A stretch of 64,000 nt of DNA from Rhodococcoides fascians NBRC 12155 = LMG 3623 (GCF_001894785.1 NZ_BCWW01000003.1:1-64000), one strand, 5' to 3'; numbered from the stretch's first letter, positions 45,657 to 54,561 are shown. A program made the numbers and translations. Notes: generated by a model from the letters alone, not told the origin.

Positions 45657-46576
45657 TGGCAATGGACTTCGAAGACATGTTGACCAAGATCAAGGACCGT
45701 CAGTGGGCATTGGCGGACATCGACTGGGACGGCCCGGGAGCCGAGACCATCAGCCCCGAACTGCACGCCAAACTCAAGCCCTTCATGTCCGATCTGATGT
45801 GGATCGAGAACGTGGGCGCTCGCGGCTTCGCGGCGATGGCGCTCAAGGCACCGAACGAGACTCTCGCGGAGATCTATCGCTACTTCCACGCGGAAGAGCA
45901 GAAGCACGCCAACGCCGAGCTCGCTCTCATGCGTCGTTGGGGCATGCTCGACGGTGACCGGATGCCCGAGCCGAACGTCAACGTCAAGCTCGTCATCGAC
46001 TGGCTCGACAAGCATTCCGACGGGCTGTCTCTGACCGTGCTGGGCACCGTCATACCGATGCTCGAGGTGGCCCTGGACGGCGCGCTGGTGAAGTTCATCA
46101 TGGACGAGATCGACGATCCGGTGTGTCAGGCCGTGTTCAAGAAGATCAACTCCGACGAATCTCGGCATCTGGCGGTCGATTTCGCGGTCATCGAATTGCT
46201 CGGGCATTCCCGGATGCGCAAGCTGGTGGTCGAGACCATCGGTGCTTGGATGAACCCGGCCCTCATCGTCGGATTGCTGCGCTACATCCCACTGCTGAAC
46301 AAGATGCGCGACAACATCGTCGAGATGGGTGTCGACGAGGAGCGGCTCTACACCGCGATGAAGCGATTCCGCAGTGTGGGGGAGCGTAGCCCCGAGGCGC
46401 TCCGCGTGCCGATGTATCGATTCGTGCAGTGGCACAGCAGCATTGTCATCAACCGCAAGCATCCATACCACCGCGTTGCGGATGGCCTGGTGAAGCTCAC
46501 TCGCCGGTACCCGACCAAGACTCTCAATTCCGAGCCCACCTGGGCCAAGGAACTGACCTACGAGCCCGTCGCATGA
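45657..46576 (+). CDS. Ferritin-like di-iron protein
   Basis: The 306-residue helical protein has metal-binding pairs typical of di-iron oxygenases: IENVGARG, FHAEEQKHANAE (E-x2-H) and INSDESRHLAVD (E-x2-H). No membrane helix is clear, although a hydrophobic stretch lies near PALIVGLLRYIPLL. It could hydroxylate or desaturate a substrate with electrons from the reductase at 42.6 kb, or act in a ferritin-like way. It is coupled to the second monooxygenase gene (ATGA). I do not know the reaction. Confidence 0.75.
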
Positions 46577-48096
46577 GCGATTTCGATGTGCGCGACGGTG
46601 TACTCGACGCCGTGATCGTCGGTGCGGGATTCGCCGGAATCGGTACCGCTATCCGACTGCGCAACAGTGGAATCGAGAATGTCGCGATCCTCGAACGCGG
46701 CAGCGCCGTCGGTGGAACCTGGCGCGACAACACTTACCCGGGCGCAGCCTGCGACATACCGTCGAGGCTGTATTCGTACAGTTTCGCGCCCAATCCCAAC
46801 TGGTCGCACACCTATTCCGGTAGTGGTGAGATTCTCGATTACATCCACACAATGGTGCGTGAGTTCGACATCGGATCGCGTATTCGATTCGGACACAACG
46901 TAGTCGACATCATCTGGAACGAGGCGGCCGGGCATTGGCACGTGAGCATCGACGGGCACCCCGATGTTCGGGCGCGCACGGTGGTGATGGCGTCGGGGCC
47001 GCTCGCCAATGCCAGCCTGCCGAACATTCGAGGCATCGATACCTACGAGGGACACAAGATCCACAGTGCACGGTGGGATCACGACTACGACTTCGAGGGT
47101 AAGAAGGTCGCGGTCGTGGGAACCGGGGCGAGCGCGGTACAGATCGTGCCCGAACTGGTGAAGATCGCCGATACGGTCAAGGTGTTCCAACGCACCCCGG
47201 GTTGGACGCTGCCCAGGATCAATCGAAAGGTGCAGGCAGGCACCAAGCATCGATACGCCCGGTACCCGCAGACGCAGGCCCTGGCGCGGTCGCTGTGGTT
47301 CTGGGGGCACGAGTCCGTTGCCCTCGGTGTCGTGTGGAAGACCCCGTTGACGCGCATCGTCGAACTGGTCGGGCGCGCGCATCTGCGTCAGCAGGTTCGC
47401 GATCCGTGGCTGCGGCGACAGCTGACACCCCGATTCCGGGCCGGCTGCAAGCGATTGCTGATGACCAGCGACTACTACCCGGCCCTGCAGAAGCCGAACT
47501 GCACGTTGGTGACCTGGCCGATCGCGACGCTCTCACCCAAGGGCATTCGAACCGTGGAAGGCGTCGAGCATCAGTTCGACGCCATCGTCTTCGCGACCGG
47601 GTTCGACGTGTCCAACACCGGAACACCCATTCCGATCACCGGACGCGACAGCCGCGTGCTGGCCGACGAATGGAGCGCGGGAGCCAAGGCGTACAAGAGC
47701 ATTGCAGTATCGGGCTATCCGAACATGTATTTCACCTTCGGGCCGAATTCCGGCCCGGGACACAGTTCGGCATTGGTGTACATGGAGGCGCAGATCGACT
47801 ACATCGTCGAGGCGATCTCTCTGGTACTCGAAGGAGATCTGCACAGCGCCGATGTGCGCCAGGACGTCCAGGATGCCTACAACGAGGACATGCAGCGCAA
47901 ACTGGCGAAGACGACCTGGAATTCCGGTTGCAGCAGTTGGTATCTCACCGAGGACGGCTTCAACGCGACCATGTTCCCGGGTTTCGCCACCCAGTACGTC
48001 AACCAACTCAGAGGTGTCGAACAGGGCGATTTCACCATGGTTCCGCGCCGCGTCGACCTGCCGCAGGAACCGGCACAGGTCGTCGCCCACTCCTGA
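46573..48096 (+). CDS. Baeyer-Villiger-type flavin monooxygenase
   Basis: The 507-residue protein has the FAD motif IVGAGFAGIGTAIRLR near residue 16, GGTWRDNTYPGAACDIPS, the fingerprint YEGHKIHSARWD at 158-169 (a Y/F-x-G-x3-H-x3-W-D variant), and the NADPH motif VVGTGASAVQIVPEL. It is more like cyclohexanone/phenylacetone-type monooxygenases than the first enzyme of this cluster. It overlaps the di-iron gene. Two different enzymes of this class suggest two ketone steps or a broad substrate range. Confidence 0.9.
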   Translation: MSDFDVRDGVLDAVIVGAGFAGIGTAIRLRNSGIENVAILERGSAVGGTWRDNTYPGAACDIPSRLYSYSFAPNPNWSHTYSGSGEILDYIHTMVREFDIGSRIRFGHNVVDIIWNEAAGHWHVSIDGHPDVRARTVVMASGPLANASLPNIRGIDTYEGHKIHSARWDHDYDFEGKKVAVVGTGASAVQIVPELVKIADTVKVFQRTPGWTLPRINRKVQAGTKHRYARYPQTQALARSLWFWGHESVALGVVWKTPLTRIVELVGRAHLRQQVRDPWLRRQLTPRFRAGCKRLLMTSDYYPALQKPNCTLVTWPIATLSPKGIRTVEGVEHQFDAIVFATGFDVSNTGTPIPITGRDSRVLADEWSAGAKAYKSIAVSGYPNMYFTFGPNSGPGHSSALVYMEAQIDYIVEAISLVLEGDLHSADVRQDVQDAYNEDMQRKLAKTTWNSGCSSWYLTEDGFNATMFPGFATQYVNQLRGVEQGDFTMVPRRVDLPQEPAQVVAHS

Positions 48097-48208
48097 ATCG
48101 CTCGAGAGCACGCTTGTCGTTTCGATGACGGTCGGATTCGGCTCTTCCTTCCGCCGCGTGGTCGACGTATATCCTGAAGGTCGACGCGCGGCGGAGGTAA
48201 GGAGCTCG

Positions 48209-48940
48209 GTGGAGTATCGAATCGACGACTTGGCCCGAGAGGCCAAGACGACCACTCGCAACGTGCGGGCGTACCAGGAACGCGGGCTGCTGCCGCCGCC
48301 CACGCTCCGAGGACGAGTAGGTATTTACAACGACGATCACCTGACTCGATTGAAGGTGATCGACTCGCTGCTTCAGCGGGGGTTCACCTCGGCGCACATA
48401 GCCGATTTCCTGTCGGGTTGGGAGCAGGGCAAAGACCTGGAAGAAATCCTGGGCCTGCAGGAAATCGTGACTCGCAAGTGGTCGTCGGCCGAGACCACGG
48501 TCATTCCCGTCGAACTGATTGCGCAATTTCTCGGTGAGGACAACGACGACATCGTTGCCCGACTGATCGAAGCGAAACTGATCAGAATCGACGGTGACCA
48601 GTGCGAGATTCTCGATCCGACCCTCCTCGAGGTGTTCGTCGACCTGAGTCAGTACGGCTTCACATTGGAACGTCTGCTCGACCAGCACGAGCGGACCGCG
48701 TCGAAAATGAACGAAATCGCCGAGTCGATGGTCGGGAGCGTGACCGACCATCTGGCCGCGAAACACGGGCCAGGTTGGCTGCCCAAGTCCGGAGAGGTAG
48801 CCGAGACCACCGAGATGTTCGAGAAGATGCGCAGCCTTGCCATGAAATCGGCACAGGCAGAACTGGCCCGCGCCCTGGACCGGGTACAGGAACGCGCCCT
48901 CAACGATTATCTGTCGGAGACTCTGTCGAAGCGCACGTGA
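48209..48940 (+). CDS. MerR-family transcriptional regulator
   Basis: From the GTG at 48209, behind AAGGAG, the protein has 243 residues. The MerR helix-turn-helix begins VEYRIDDLAREAKTTTRNVRAYQERGLLP and continues LTRLKVIDSLLQRGF, followed by a long helical C-terminal domain of about 170 residues. The C-terminal region has no cysteine metal site. It lies 112 bases after the monooxygenase, possibly in the same transcript, and may regulate the cluster together with the TetR protein. Confidence 0.87.
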   Translation: MEYRIDDLAREAKTTTRNVRAYQERGLLPPPTLRGRVGIYNDDHLTRLKVIDSLLQRGFTSAHIADFLSGWEQGKDLEEILGLQEIVTRKWSSAETTVIPVELIAQFLGEDNDDIVARLIEAKLIRIDGDQCEILDPTLLEVFVDLSQYGFTLERLLDQHERTASKMNEIAESMVGSVTDHLAAKHGPGWLPKSGEVAETTEMFEKMRSLAMKSAQAELARALDRVQERALNDYLSETLSKRT

Positions 48941-49019
48941 CGTGGTTTGAAGCCTGCCACAATCGGACATACCTGCCCTTCGACAGCCGAACGGCGGCTG
49001 ACCGCCTAAGGGGGCACCA

Positions 49020-49226
49020 ATGAGGTTCGTAACGTTGATCGTTCTGGTTTGGCTGATCATCGGCGCATTCGCGTCGTATCAGCGCGGAGACTTCGAGAAC
49101 GCGCCCGAGAACTGTGCAGGTGCGGGCACCATCGCCCTGACCGTCGTCGCAGGTCCGCTCAACTACTTCGGAATCAACCCCGAGGTCACGGACTGCAACG
49201 TCACCGTGCCGCAGCCCAGCGAGTGA
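49020..49226 (+). CDS. Small membrane protein, hypothetical
   Basis: The 68-residue protein has one membrane helix at the start (VTLIVLVWLIIGAFA), a short loop with QRGDFEN and a second hydrophobic stretch (GAGTIALTVVAGPLNYFG), with cysteines at ENCAG and TDCNV. Similar two-segment small proteins occur in actinobacteria without known function. It follows GGGGCACC before the ATG. Confidence 0.65.
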   Translation: MRFVTLIVLVWLIIGAFASYQRGDFENAPENCAGAGTIALTVVAGPLNYFGINPEVTDCNVTVPQPSE

Positions 49227-49276
49227 TCTGAGTCGCTGACCGCGCGCTCGCGGAGCGCCTTCCCTAACCTGGTGAG

Positions 49277-49852
49277 GTGTTCCGCGGACGCTGGTTGCTG
49301 TTTCTCGCCCTGGCGATCCCGGTTGTCTTGGTGTCGTCGGTAGGTGTCGGCGGCTACCTCGCGTTCACCAAAGCTCGGGTGGATCCGCTCGTTGCCGCCG
49401 ACGCCATCGTGGTGCTCGGCGGCGAACACGACGGACGTGAGGCCTACGGCATCTCGCTCGCCCAACAAGGCCTGGCCACGACAGTGGTGCTGTCCGATCC
49501 CTACGGTTCCAGCGATCCGACGATGAAGAAAGCCTGCGCGGCGTCCACGTCGCAGTTCGAGGTGTTGTGCATTCCGCCGTCGCCCTCGACCACCCGTGGC
49601 GAAGCCATGTTCACCGAAACCCTTGCCCGCGAACGCGGCTGGAACCACGTCATCGTCGTCACGTGGCGATACCACCTCCCGCGGGCTCGATTCGTCTTCG
49701 ATCAGTGCTTCGACGGAACCGTCACGATGCGTCCGACGCCTCGCTCATACGACTTCTCACTCGTCGAATGGGAATTCACGTACCTGTACCAGATTGCAGG
49801 GTTCGTCAAGGCCGGAGTGCAGGGCTCCTGCCAGGATTCGGGAACCGACTGA
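49277..49852 (+). CDS. YdcF/ElyC-family DUF218 protein
   Basis: The 191-residue protein has an N-terminal membrane anchor (about 6-28) and a DUF218 domain with [48 protein letters not shown] and VTWRYHLPRARFVFDQCF, all typical of the family. Relatives act in envelope and peptidoglycan precursor metabolism, and YdcF binds S-adenosylmethionine. Exact function is unknown. The start is GTG. It converges on the FluC pair with a 10-base gap. Confidence 0.83.
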   Translation: MFRGRWLLFLALAIPVVLVSSVGVGGYLAFTKARVDPLVAADAIVVLGGEHDGREAYGISLAQQGLATTVVLSDPYGSSDPTMKKACAASTSQFEVLCIPPSPSTTRGEAMFTETLARERGWNHVIVVTWRYHLPRARFVFDQCFDGTVTMRPTPRSYDFSLVEWEFTYLYQIAGFVKAGVQGSCQDSGTD

Positions 49853-49862
49853 CCGGATTCGG

Positions 49863-50228
49863 TCACAGAATCTTGTGATAGAGCGTCACACCGGACTTCC
49901 ACGCCAGGAACCCGAACATCACCGCGGCGATTCCACCCACCACGTTCGCGCCGAAGAACAGTGCTGCCGAGCGATACCGACGATCTCGCGCAAGCCCGAT
50001 CGTCGCCAGTGTCGTCCCCGCCAGCGGAGCCACCGACGCCAGAAACCCGACCGCCACCACGGAGCGAACAGCATTCGGCGGATCGAGTGCGAACACCAAC
50101 CCCAGCGCGGCACACGCCACCAGATTCAATGCCGTCGCCCGTCGCCTCGACCGCAGGGCGAACGAGAACACGAACTGGCCCAGAGCCGCGAGTCCGCCGC
50201 CGGCCGCCACCAGAATCAACGTCGTCAC
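49863..50228 (-). CDS. FluC/CrcB family protein, degenerate member
   Basis: The 121-residue protein has four membrane helices of the FluC fold with GGGLAALGQF, the loop LRSRRRATALNLVACA in the usual N-containing region, and GFLASVAPLAGTTLA where active FluC has GFLGG-TTFS-F. The TTF phenylalanine motif is missing. It starts by GTGA overlap with the next gene, a normal FluC. As in dual-gene Fluc pairs the two would form a heterodimeric fluoride channel, with this chain possibly structural. Confidence 0.75.
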   Translation of the reverse strand: MTTLILVAAGGGLAALGQFVFSFALRSRRRATALNLVACAALGLVFALDPPNAVRSVVAVGFLASVAPLAGTTLATIGLARDRRYRSAALFFGANVVGGIAAVMFGFLAWKSGVTLYHKIL

Positions 50229-50623
50229 AGCGTCTGGCTCGTTCGTGCCGGTCTCGTGATCGCAGCCCCGACGGCCATCGCGATCAACGCGAACACCGGC
50301 GTCGCCACCAGATAGATCACCGAATTCCACGCCCCGCGATGGGTGACCGCCTGAAACGCGTACAGACCGAAAGTCGTCAGACCGCACGCAAGACCGAACA
50401 GCCCGGCCCGAGTCACCGGAGCCCGACGACCGGACAGATACCCCAACGCAGCGCCGACGAGCAGACAGCCGAACACATTCACGCCGAACGTGGACAACAA
50501 CTGCCACCGCGGCGTCGCCCGCCACGTCCACACCTCGTACCGAAGCGCCGCACCGACCGCGCCGCCCACAACGACCGCGACGTACTCCCCGAGCGAGCGA
50601 CGACGCAGACCGCGACCGTCCAT
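50225..50623 (-). CDS. crcB: Fluoride channel FluC/CrcB
   Basis: The 132-residue protein has four helices with GGAVGAALRYEVW, the conserved Asn region STFGVNVFGCLLVGAALGYL and the pore motif CGLTTFGLYAFQAV (TTF plus a following Phe). This fits a functional Fluc fluoride exporter subunit. The ATG at 50623 is chosen; the longer frame upstream runs through intergenic repeats. It is co-translated with the degenerate partner downstream. I do not see an obvious fluoride riboswitch before it. Confidence 0.85.
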   Translation of the reverse strand: MDGRGLRRRSLGEYVAVVVGGAVGAALRYEVWTWRATPRWQLLSTFGVNVFGCLLVGAALGYLSGRRAPVTRAGLFGLACGLTTFGLYAFQAVTHRGAWNSVIYLVATPVFALIAMAVGAAITRPARTSQTL

Positions 50624-50721
50624 GGAATGCAGGCCCTCGATCACCTGGACGAGCCTAATGCGATCGATACCCCTCGGCTGAGTGAGCCGACGGCGGCAAA
50701 CCAACCCGAAGCCGACCCCGA

Positions 50722-50843
50722 GGGGACTCAATGTCACGTTCGGTGGTCCGGAGTGGAGCCTGCGGAACGACCATCGACACTTTTCGGGGGTCAATGTCAC
50801 GTTGAGTGGACCTGCCGGGGGTCGATGTCACGTCGAGTGGACT
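50722..50843. repeat. Three direct repeats of a TCAATGTCACGTTGAGTGGACC-like unit
   Basis: Units of about 22 bases begin at 50728, 50791 and 50822, each preceded by a G-run. Shared core: TC(A/G)ATGTCACGTT, then (C/G)(A)GTGG(A/T)CC with minor changes. Start-to-start distances are 63 and 31 bases. They fill the gap between the divergent FluC pair and the anti-anti-sigma gene. Function unknown; dispersed intergenic elements or protein-binding sites are possible. Confidence 0.65.
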
Positions 50844-50886
50844 TCGGCGGCGGTGGCGGGGCGGGGGAGCGAGGTAAAGTCTTCGT

Positions 50887-51267
50887 GTGACTGCGGACGA
50901 ATCGGGGCTCGGACCCCAGCATTTCGATGTGATTGTTGAATGGCGTGATCAGGATGTTGTTCTGTCGGTGTCGGGTGAGTTGGATTTGGTGACGGCTCCT
51001 GATCTGTCCGAGTCCGTGGCTCTGGTGCTCGAGAAGTCGCCGTCGGCTGTGGTCATCGATCTCAGCGATGTGGGTTTCCTCGCATCGGCAGGCATGTCGC
51101 TGCTGGCTTCGACGCATCAGCAACTGGGCGGTAGTGCCGGGTTTGCCGTGGTGGCGGACGGTCCGGCGACGGGGCGTCCGTTGACTTTGGTCGGGCTCGA
51201 CGAGGTGTTCGGCATCTATGCGACGGTCGACGAGGCGCTCGTTGCGATTCATGCGGGTAGATCCTGA
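50887..51267 (+). CDS. STAS-domain anti-anti-sigma factor
   Basis: The 126-residue protein is a single STAS domain: VLSVSGELDLVTAPDL, AVVIDLSDVGFLASAGM and the last helix VDEALVAI. Ser67 in LASAG aligns with the regulatory phosphorylated serine of RsbV/SpoIIAA. In its unphosphorylated form it should bind the anti-sigma kinase encoded 21 bases downstream and free a sigma factor. The start is GTG. No sigma gene is in the window. Confidence 0.87.
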   Translation: MTADESGLGPQHFDVIVEWRDQDVVLSVSGELDLVTAPDLSESVALVLEKSPSAVVIDLSDVGFLASAGMSLLASTHQQLGGSAGFAVVADGPATGRPLTLVGLDEVFGIYATVDEALVAIHAGRS

Positions 51268-51288
51268 AGTTTTGGGTAGACGGGACTC

Positions 51289-51753
51289 ATGATGGCGACT
51301 CTCTTCGGAGGTGACGACTCACGTACCGACAGTTCGATCTCGACGGCAGGTGCGCGAATGGAAGAACTGCTGTTCACCGACGAGCCTGCCGATCCGGATC
51401 GAGCGTCGGAGCTTCGGCGTGAACTCGGTGACTGGTTGAACGAGTTGGGCGTCGACCCGGATCGCGCGTACGACGTCGTGTTGGCGACGTACGAGGCGAT
51501 AGCGAACAGTGTCGAACATGCGTATCGCGATCACACCGACCGAGGAACCCTCGACATTCGAGTGTTGTGCGGTGCGCAGGGCCGGATCGATGTGAAGGTG
51601 ACCGACCGCGGCGATTGGGCGACCCGCAATTCCGATCCCAACCGAGGTCGAGGCGTCCCACTGATGCGGGCTCTGGCCGATACGGCGGCGGTGACGTCGG
51701 ACCAGAACGGCACCACGGTCCACATGATCTGGGACGCGATCGGTACCAGCTGA
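51289..51753 (+). CDS. Anti-sigma factor kinase, RsbW type
   Basis: The 154-residue protein has a GHKL ATPase fold: N box with VVLATYEAIANSVEHAY, G1 box VKVTDRGDW and G2 box GRGVPLMRALAD. It should phosphorylate the STAS protein encoded just before it and sequester an unidentified SigF/SigB-type sigma factor. A second ATG at 51292 or one nearer the domain (GARMEELLF) is also possible. The pair is a partner-switch without a local sigma gene. Confidence 0.85.
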   Translation: MMATLFGGDDSRTDSSISTAGARMEELLFTDEPADPDRASELRRELGDWLNELGVDPDRAYDVVLATYEAIANSVEHAYRDHTDRGTLDIRVLCGAQGRIDVKVTDRGDWATRNSDPNRGRGVPLMRALADTAAVTSDQNGTTVHMIWDAIGTS

Positions 51754-51774
51754 TCGTTGCTGCACACTGACTAC

Positions 51775-53571
51775 ATGGTCGATGTGCAGATCGCGACAGC
51801 CGAGAAGAAGAAAATAACGGTACCCAACCTACGGGTGTTGTGGCAGTTCGTGCGGCCTCATCGGCGCACCCTGATCCTGGGCATGATGCTCGGCCTGATC
51901 GGTACCGGAACGGCGTTGGCTACGCCGATGGTCGCCAAGGGTGTGCTCGACGGACTCGGCACCGACGCGTCGCTGATCGTTCCCGTCGTCGTTCTGGTGG
52001 CCCTGTTGGTCGTCGGCTCGGCCGTTCTGTATCTGCAGTGGATCGTGCTCGGGGTGTTGGCCGAGCGGATCGTGCTCGACGCACGCAAGTCGATCGTGCG
52101 GAAGTATTTCGGTGCCACGGTCGGCAGCCTGAACACTCGGCCCACCGGTGAGTTGGTCACCCGCGTCACCTCGGACACCGTGCTGCTGCGTGAGGCGACA
52201 TCGAATGCGCTGGTGGCCATAGTCAACAGCGTCGTGGGTCTGGTGGGCGCATTGATCCTGATGGCGGTTCTGGATCTGGTATTGCTGGGCGCGATCGCGG
52301 TGGCCATCGTGGCGATCGCAGTGTTGTTCGCCCGGCTGATGCCTCCGATCGCCATCGCGCAGAGGCAATCACAGGAAGCGATCGGACGACTCGGCGGCAT
52401 TCTCGACGGCACCCTGCGGGCCATCCGAACGGTCAAGTCCAGCAGAGCCGAGACTCGCGAATCCGAACGCGTCATCGCGGAGGCGCGGACCTCCGCTCGG
52501 CACAGCGTGCACGCCGTCAAGATCTCGGCACTGGCGTGGACCTTCGCGGGTGGCGGCGTGCAATTGGCCATCATCGGCATTCTCGGCCTCGGTGGCTACC
52601 GCGTCAGCACCGGGGATCTTGCGGTATCCAGCTTGATCGCGTTTCTGCTCTATGCATTTCAGGTCATGAGCCCGGTCTCCACCCTCGCCACCAACATCAC
52701 CGCGTTGCAGGCGGGTATGGCCGCGGCGGCGCGGATACGTCAGATCGACGACCTCGTCGTCGAAGTGGGGGAGGAAGGTGCCCCCGCGCCGACCCAATCC
52801 GTTGACGACGCTGCTCCGGCGCTCGAATTCCGGAGTGTGACAGCACGTTACGGTCCGGGACGAGATCCGGCCGTGCGAGGAATCGACCTGGACGTCCCCG
52901 CGCGTGGCCACACAGCGATCGTCGGTCCCTCCGGTGCAGGCAAGACCAGCGTGTTCTCGCTGATCCTGCGGTTCCTGACGCCCGAGAGCGGCGAGATACG
53001 GCTCGGCGGAACGCCGTACAGCGAGCTCACGATCGACGAGGTGCGCTCTCGACTGTCCTACGTGGAGCAGGAGACGCCGGTGATCCCCGGTTCTGTGCGG
53101 GAGAACCTGTTGTTCAGTCACCCGGACGCCAGTGAGGGTGACATCTGGGCGGCGCTCGAGTCGGTGCACCTGGATTCGACCATCCGCGCTCTGGACGAGG
53201 GATTGGACACCGACCTGATCGGCTCGACGGTGTCCGGTGGGCAGCGGCAACGAATCGCGTTGGCGCGGGCCATCGTTCGACGCCCACAGATCCTGCTGCT
53301 CGACGAGGCGACGGCTCAGGTCGACGGACGCACCGAGGCGGCGATCCACGAGGTGATCCGTTCCATCGCCGAGGATGCTGCCGTCGTCACCATCGCGCAT
53401 CGGTTGTCCACCGTGCTCGACGCCGACACCATCCTGGTGATGGACGACGGGGTGGTTCGCGCACGTGGAACGCATGCGGAGCTCATGGCGTCGGACGAGC
53501 TGTATCGAGAACTTGTGGCCGCGTTGAGAATCGGAGACAGCGCGCCCGATCTGACAGCGGGCCGTCCGTGA
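51775..53571 (+). CDS. ABC exporter, fused membrane and ATPase domains
   Basis: The 598-residue half-transporter has six membrane helices (about 25-320) and an ATPase with Walker A GPSGAGKTS, Q-loop SYVEQETPVIPG, signature TVSGGQRQRIALARAIVR and Walker B ILLLDEATAQVD, then the H-loop TIAHRLSTV. It would work as a homodimer exporting lipids, drugs or peptides. It follows the anti-sigma gene by 21 bases and may be in the same transcript. The ATG at 51775 is preferred over an upstream TTG. Confidence 0.9.
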   Translation: MVDVQIATAEKKKITVPNLRVLWQFVRPHRRTLILGMMLGLIGTGTALATPMVAKGVLDGLGTDASLIVPVVVLVALLVVGSAVLYLQWIVLGVLAERIVLDARKSIVRKYFGATVGSLNTRPTGELVTRVTSDTVLLREATSNALVAIVNSVVGLVGALILMAVLDLVLLGAIAVAIVAIAVLFARLMPPIAIAQRQSQEAIGRLGGILDGTLRAIRTVKSSRAETRESERVIAEARTSARHSVHAVKISALAWTFAGGGVQLAIIGILGLGGYRVSTGDLAVSSLIAFLLYAFQVMSPVSTLATNITALQAGMAAAARIRQIDDLVVEVGEEGAPAPTQSVDDAAPALEFRSVTARYGPGRDPAVRGIDLDVPARGHTAIVGPSGAGKTSVFSLILRFLTPESGEIRLGGTPYSELTIDEVRSRLSYVEQETPVIPGSVRENLLFSHPDASEGDIWAALESVHLDSTIRALDEGLDTDLIGSTVSGGQRQRIALARAIVRRPQILLLDEATAQVDGRTEAAIHEVIRSIAEDAAVVTIAHRLSTVLDADTILVMDDGVVRARGTHAELMASDELYRELVAALRIGDSAPDLTAGRP

Positions 53572-53574
53572 GAT

Positions 53575-53961
53575 CTACCGGCCCGACTCGGTGGTCGTGG
53601 GCTCGTCGGTCGTCGGCTCGTCGGTCGAGTCCTCGTCGGTGGTGGTCGTGGTAGTTCGGTCCGACCGCTTGGTGGTTGTTCGGGGCGTCCGCGTCGTCGT
53701 CTGAGGCCGCTCCGGCGTCGTCGTCGGCGGCTTGGCGGTGGTGGGCACCGCGACCTGCCAGGTGGGAGACGGCGGAACCACGACGATTGCGGACGTCGGA
53801 GACGCCTGGACCGAACTGAGGGAGTCCGACTTCAGCGCAGGCGGCCTGACGTCCTGGCTCGAATCGTCGAACGCGCCACCGAGGGCACCGATGACCAGAC
53901 CCACGGTGACGGCGACTCCGGCACTCGCCACTGCTGCCAACGCGATGACCTTGTCGCGCAT
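53575..53961 (-). CDS. Membrane-anchored Thr/Pro-rich protein, hypothetical
   Basis: The 128-residue protein has one N-terminal membrane segment (VIALAAVASAGVAVTVGLVIGAL) and then a low-complexity extracellular stalk of Thr, Pro, Ser and Asp, with runs such as TTTTTTDEDSTDEPTTDEP. No fold is predicted by eye. It may be a glycosylated surface stalk. It converges on the ABC exporter with a 3-base gap. Confidence 0.65.
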   Translation of the reverse strand: MRDKVIALAAVASAGVAVTVGLVIGALGGAFDDSSQDVRPPALKSDSLSSVQASPTSAIVVVPPSPTWQVAVPTTAKPPTTTPERPQTTTRTPRTTTKRSDRTTTTTTDEDSTDEPTTDEPTTTESGR

Positions 53962-54051
53962 GAACAGACCCTAACGCCGTGGCCGCACCCGGGTGGTCGG
54001 CAATGATGCGAGAACGTTACCGCAGCGTGCGAATTCGTGGTGGGTCGAAGG

Positions 54052-54561
54052 TTACGGCTGCGCCAGTCGGAGAACATTCGGCAACGATGCTGCGATCAGC
54101 TCGCCGGCTTCCTCGTACACGGACGGGTCGCGCCGGTACGGGTCGCCGATATCCAGCGTCTCGACGCTGTGGACGGCCCGCGCGTCGGCGAGGGCAGCAA
54201 CCGATCGTGCGCCCGACGCCGCGGCCAGGCTCGACGCCTCGAGCAAGGTGAAGGTGCGACGCATGTGCCTCGGCGACAGCGCGAGCACGGCGTCGCGATG
54301 CGACGCGGTCATCGTCAGAACGAGTTCGGCGTCGGCGGTGATCGCCGGAGTGAGGCGTCGAGCCACGAAGCCCTCGGGATCGCCGCCGAGTTGCGACAAC
54401 ACCAACGCTGCCGTCGGGTCCATCGCGTGCCCGGTCAGTCCCTGTGTCCCGGCACTGCTGGCGGTCAGCTCGAATCCGCCCTCACGGGCGAAGGCGACCG
54501 CAAGGCGCTCGGCAGTCGGAGATCGGCAGATGTTGCCGGTGCAGACGAACAGAACTCGCAT
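54052..54561 (-). CDS. Low-molecular-weight protein tyrosine phosphatase
   Basis: The 169-residue enzyme has the P-loop CTGNICRS (C-x5-R-S) at residues 7-14, directly after the start, and the general acid region DIGDPYRRD near 145, followed by YEEAGELI. It should remove phosphate from tyrosine. Related phosphatases (Wzb type) regulate capsule/EPS assembly kinases, and this one lies 3 kb before a polysaccharide locus. The ATG at 54561 gives the exact family start. Confidence 0.9.
   Translation of the reverse strand: MRVLFVCTGNICRSPTAERLAVAFAREGGFELTASSAGTQGLTGHAMDPTAALVLSQLGGDPEGFVARRLTPAITADAELVLTMTASHRDAVLALSPRHMRRTFTLLEASSLAAASGARSVAALADARAVHSVETLDIGDPYRRDPSVYEEAGELIAASLPNVLRLAQP

Noticed and set aside
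49243..49257. GCGCT-CGCGG-AGCGC hairpin after the 68-residue protein
   Set aside because: Short arms and no T-tract; too common in GC-rich DNA to call a terminator.
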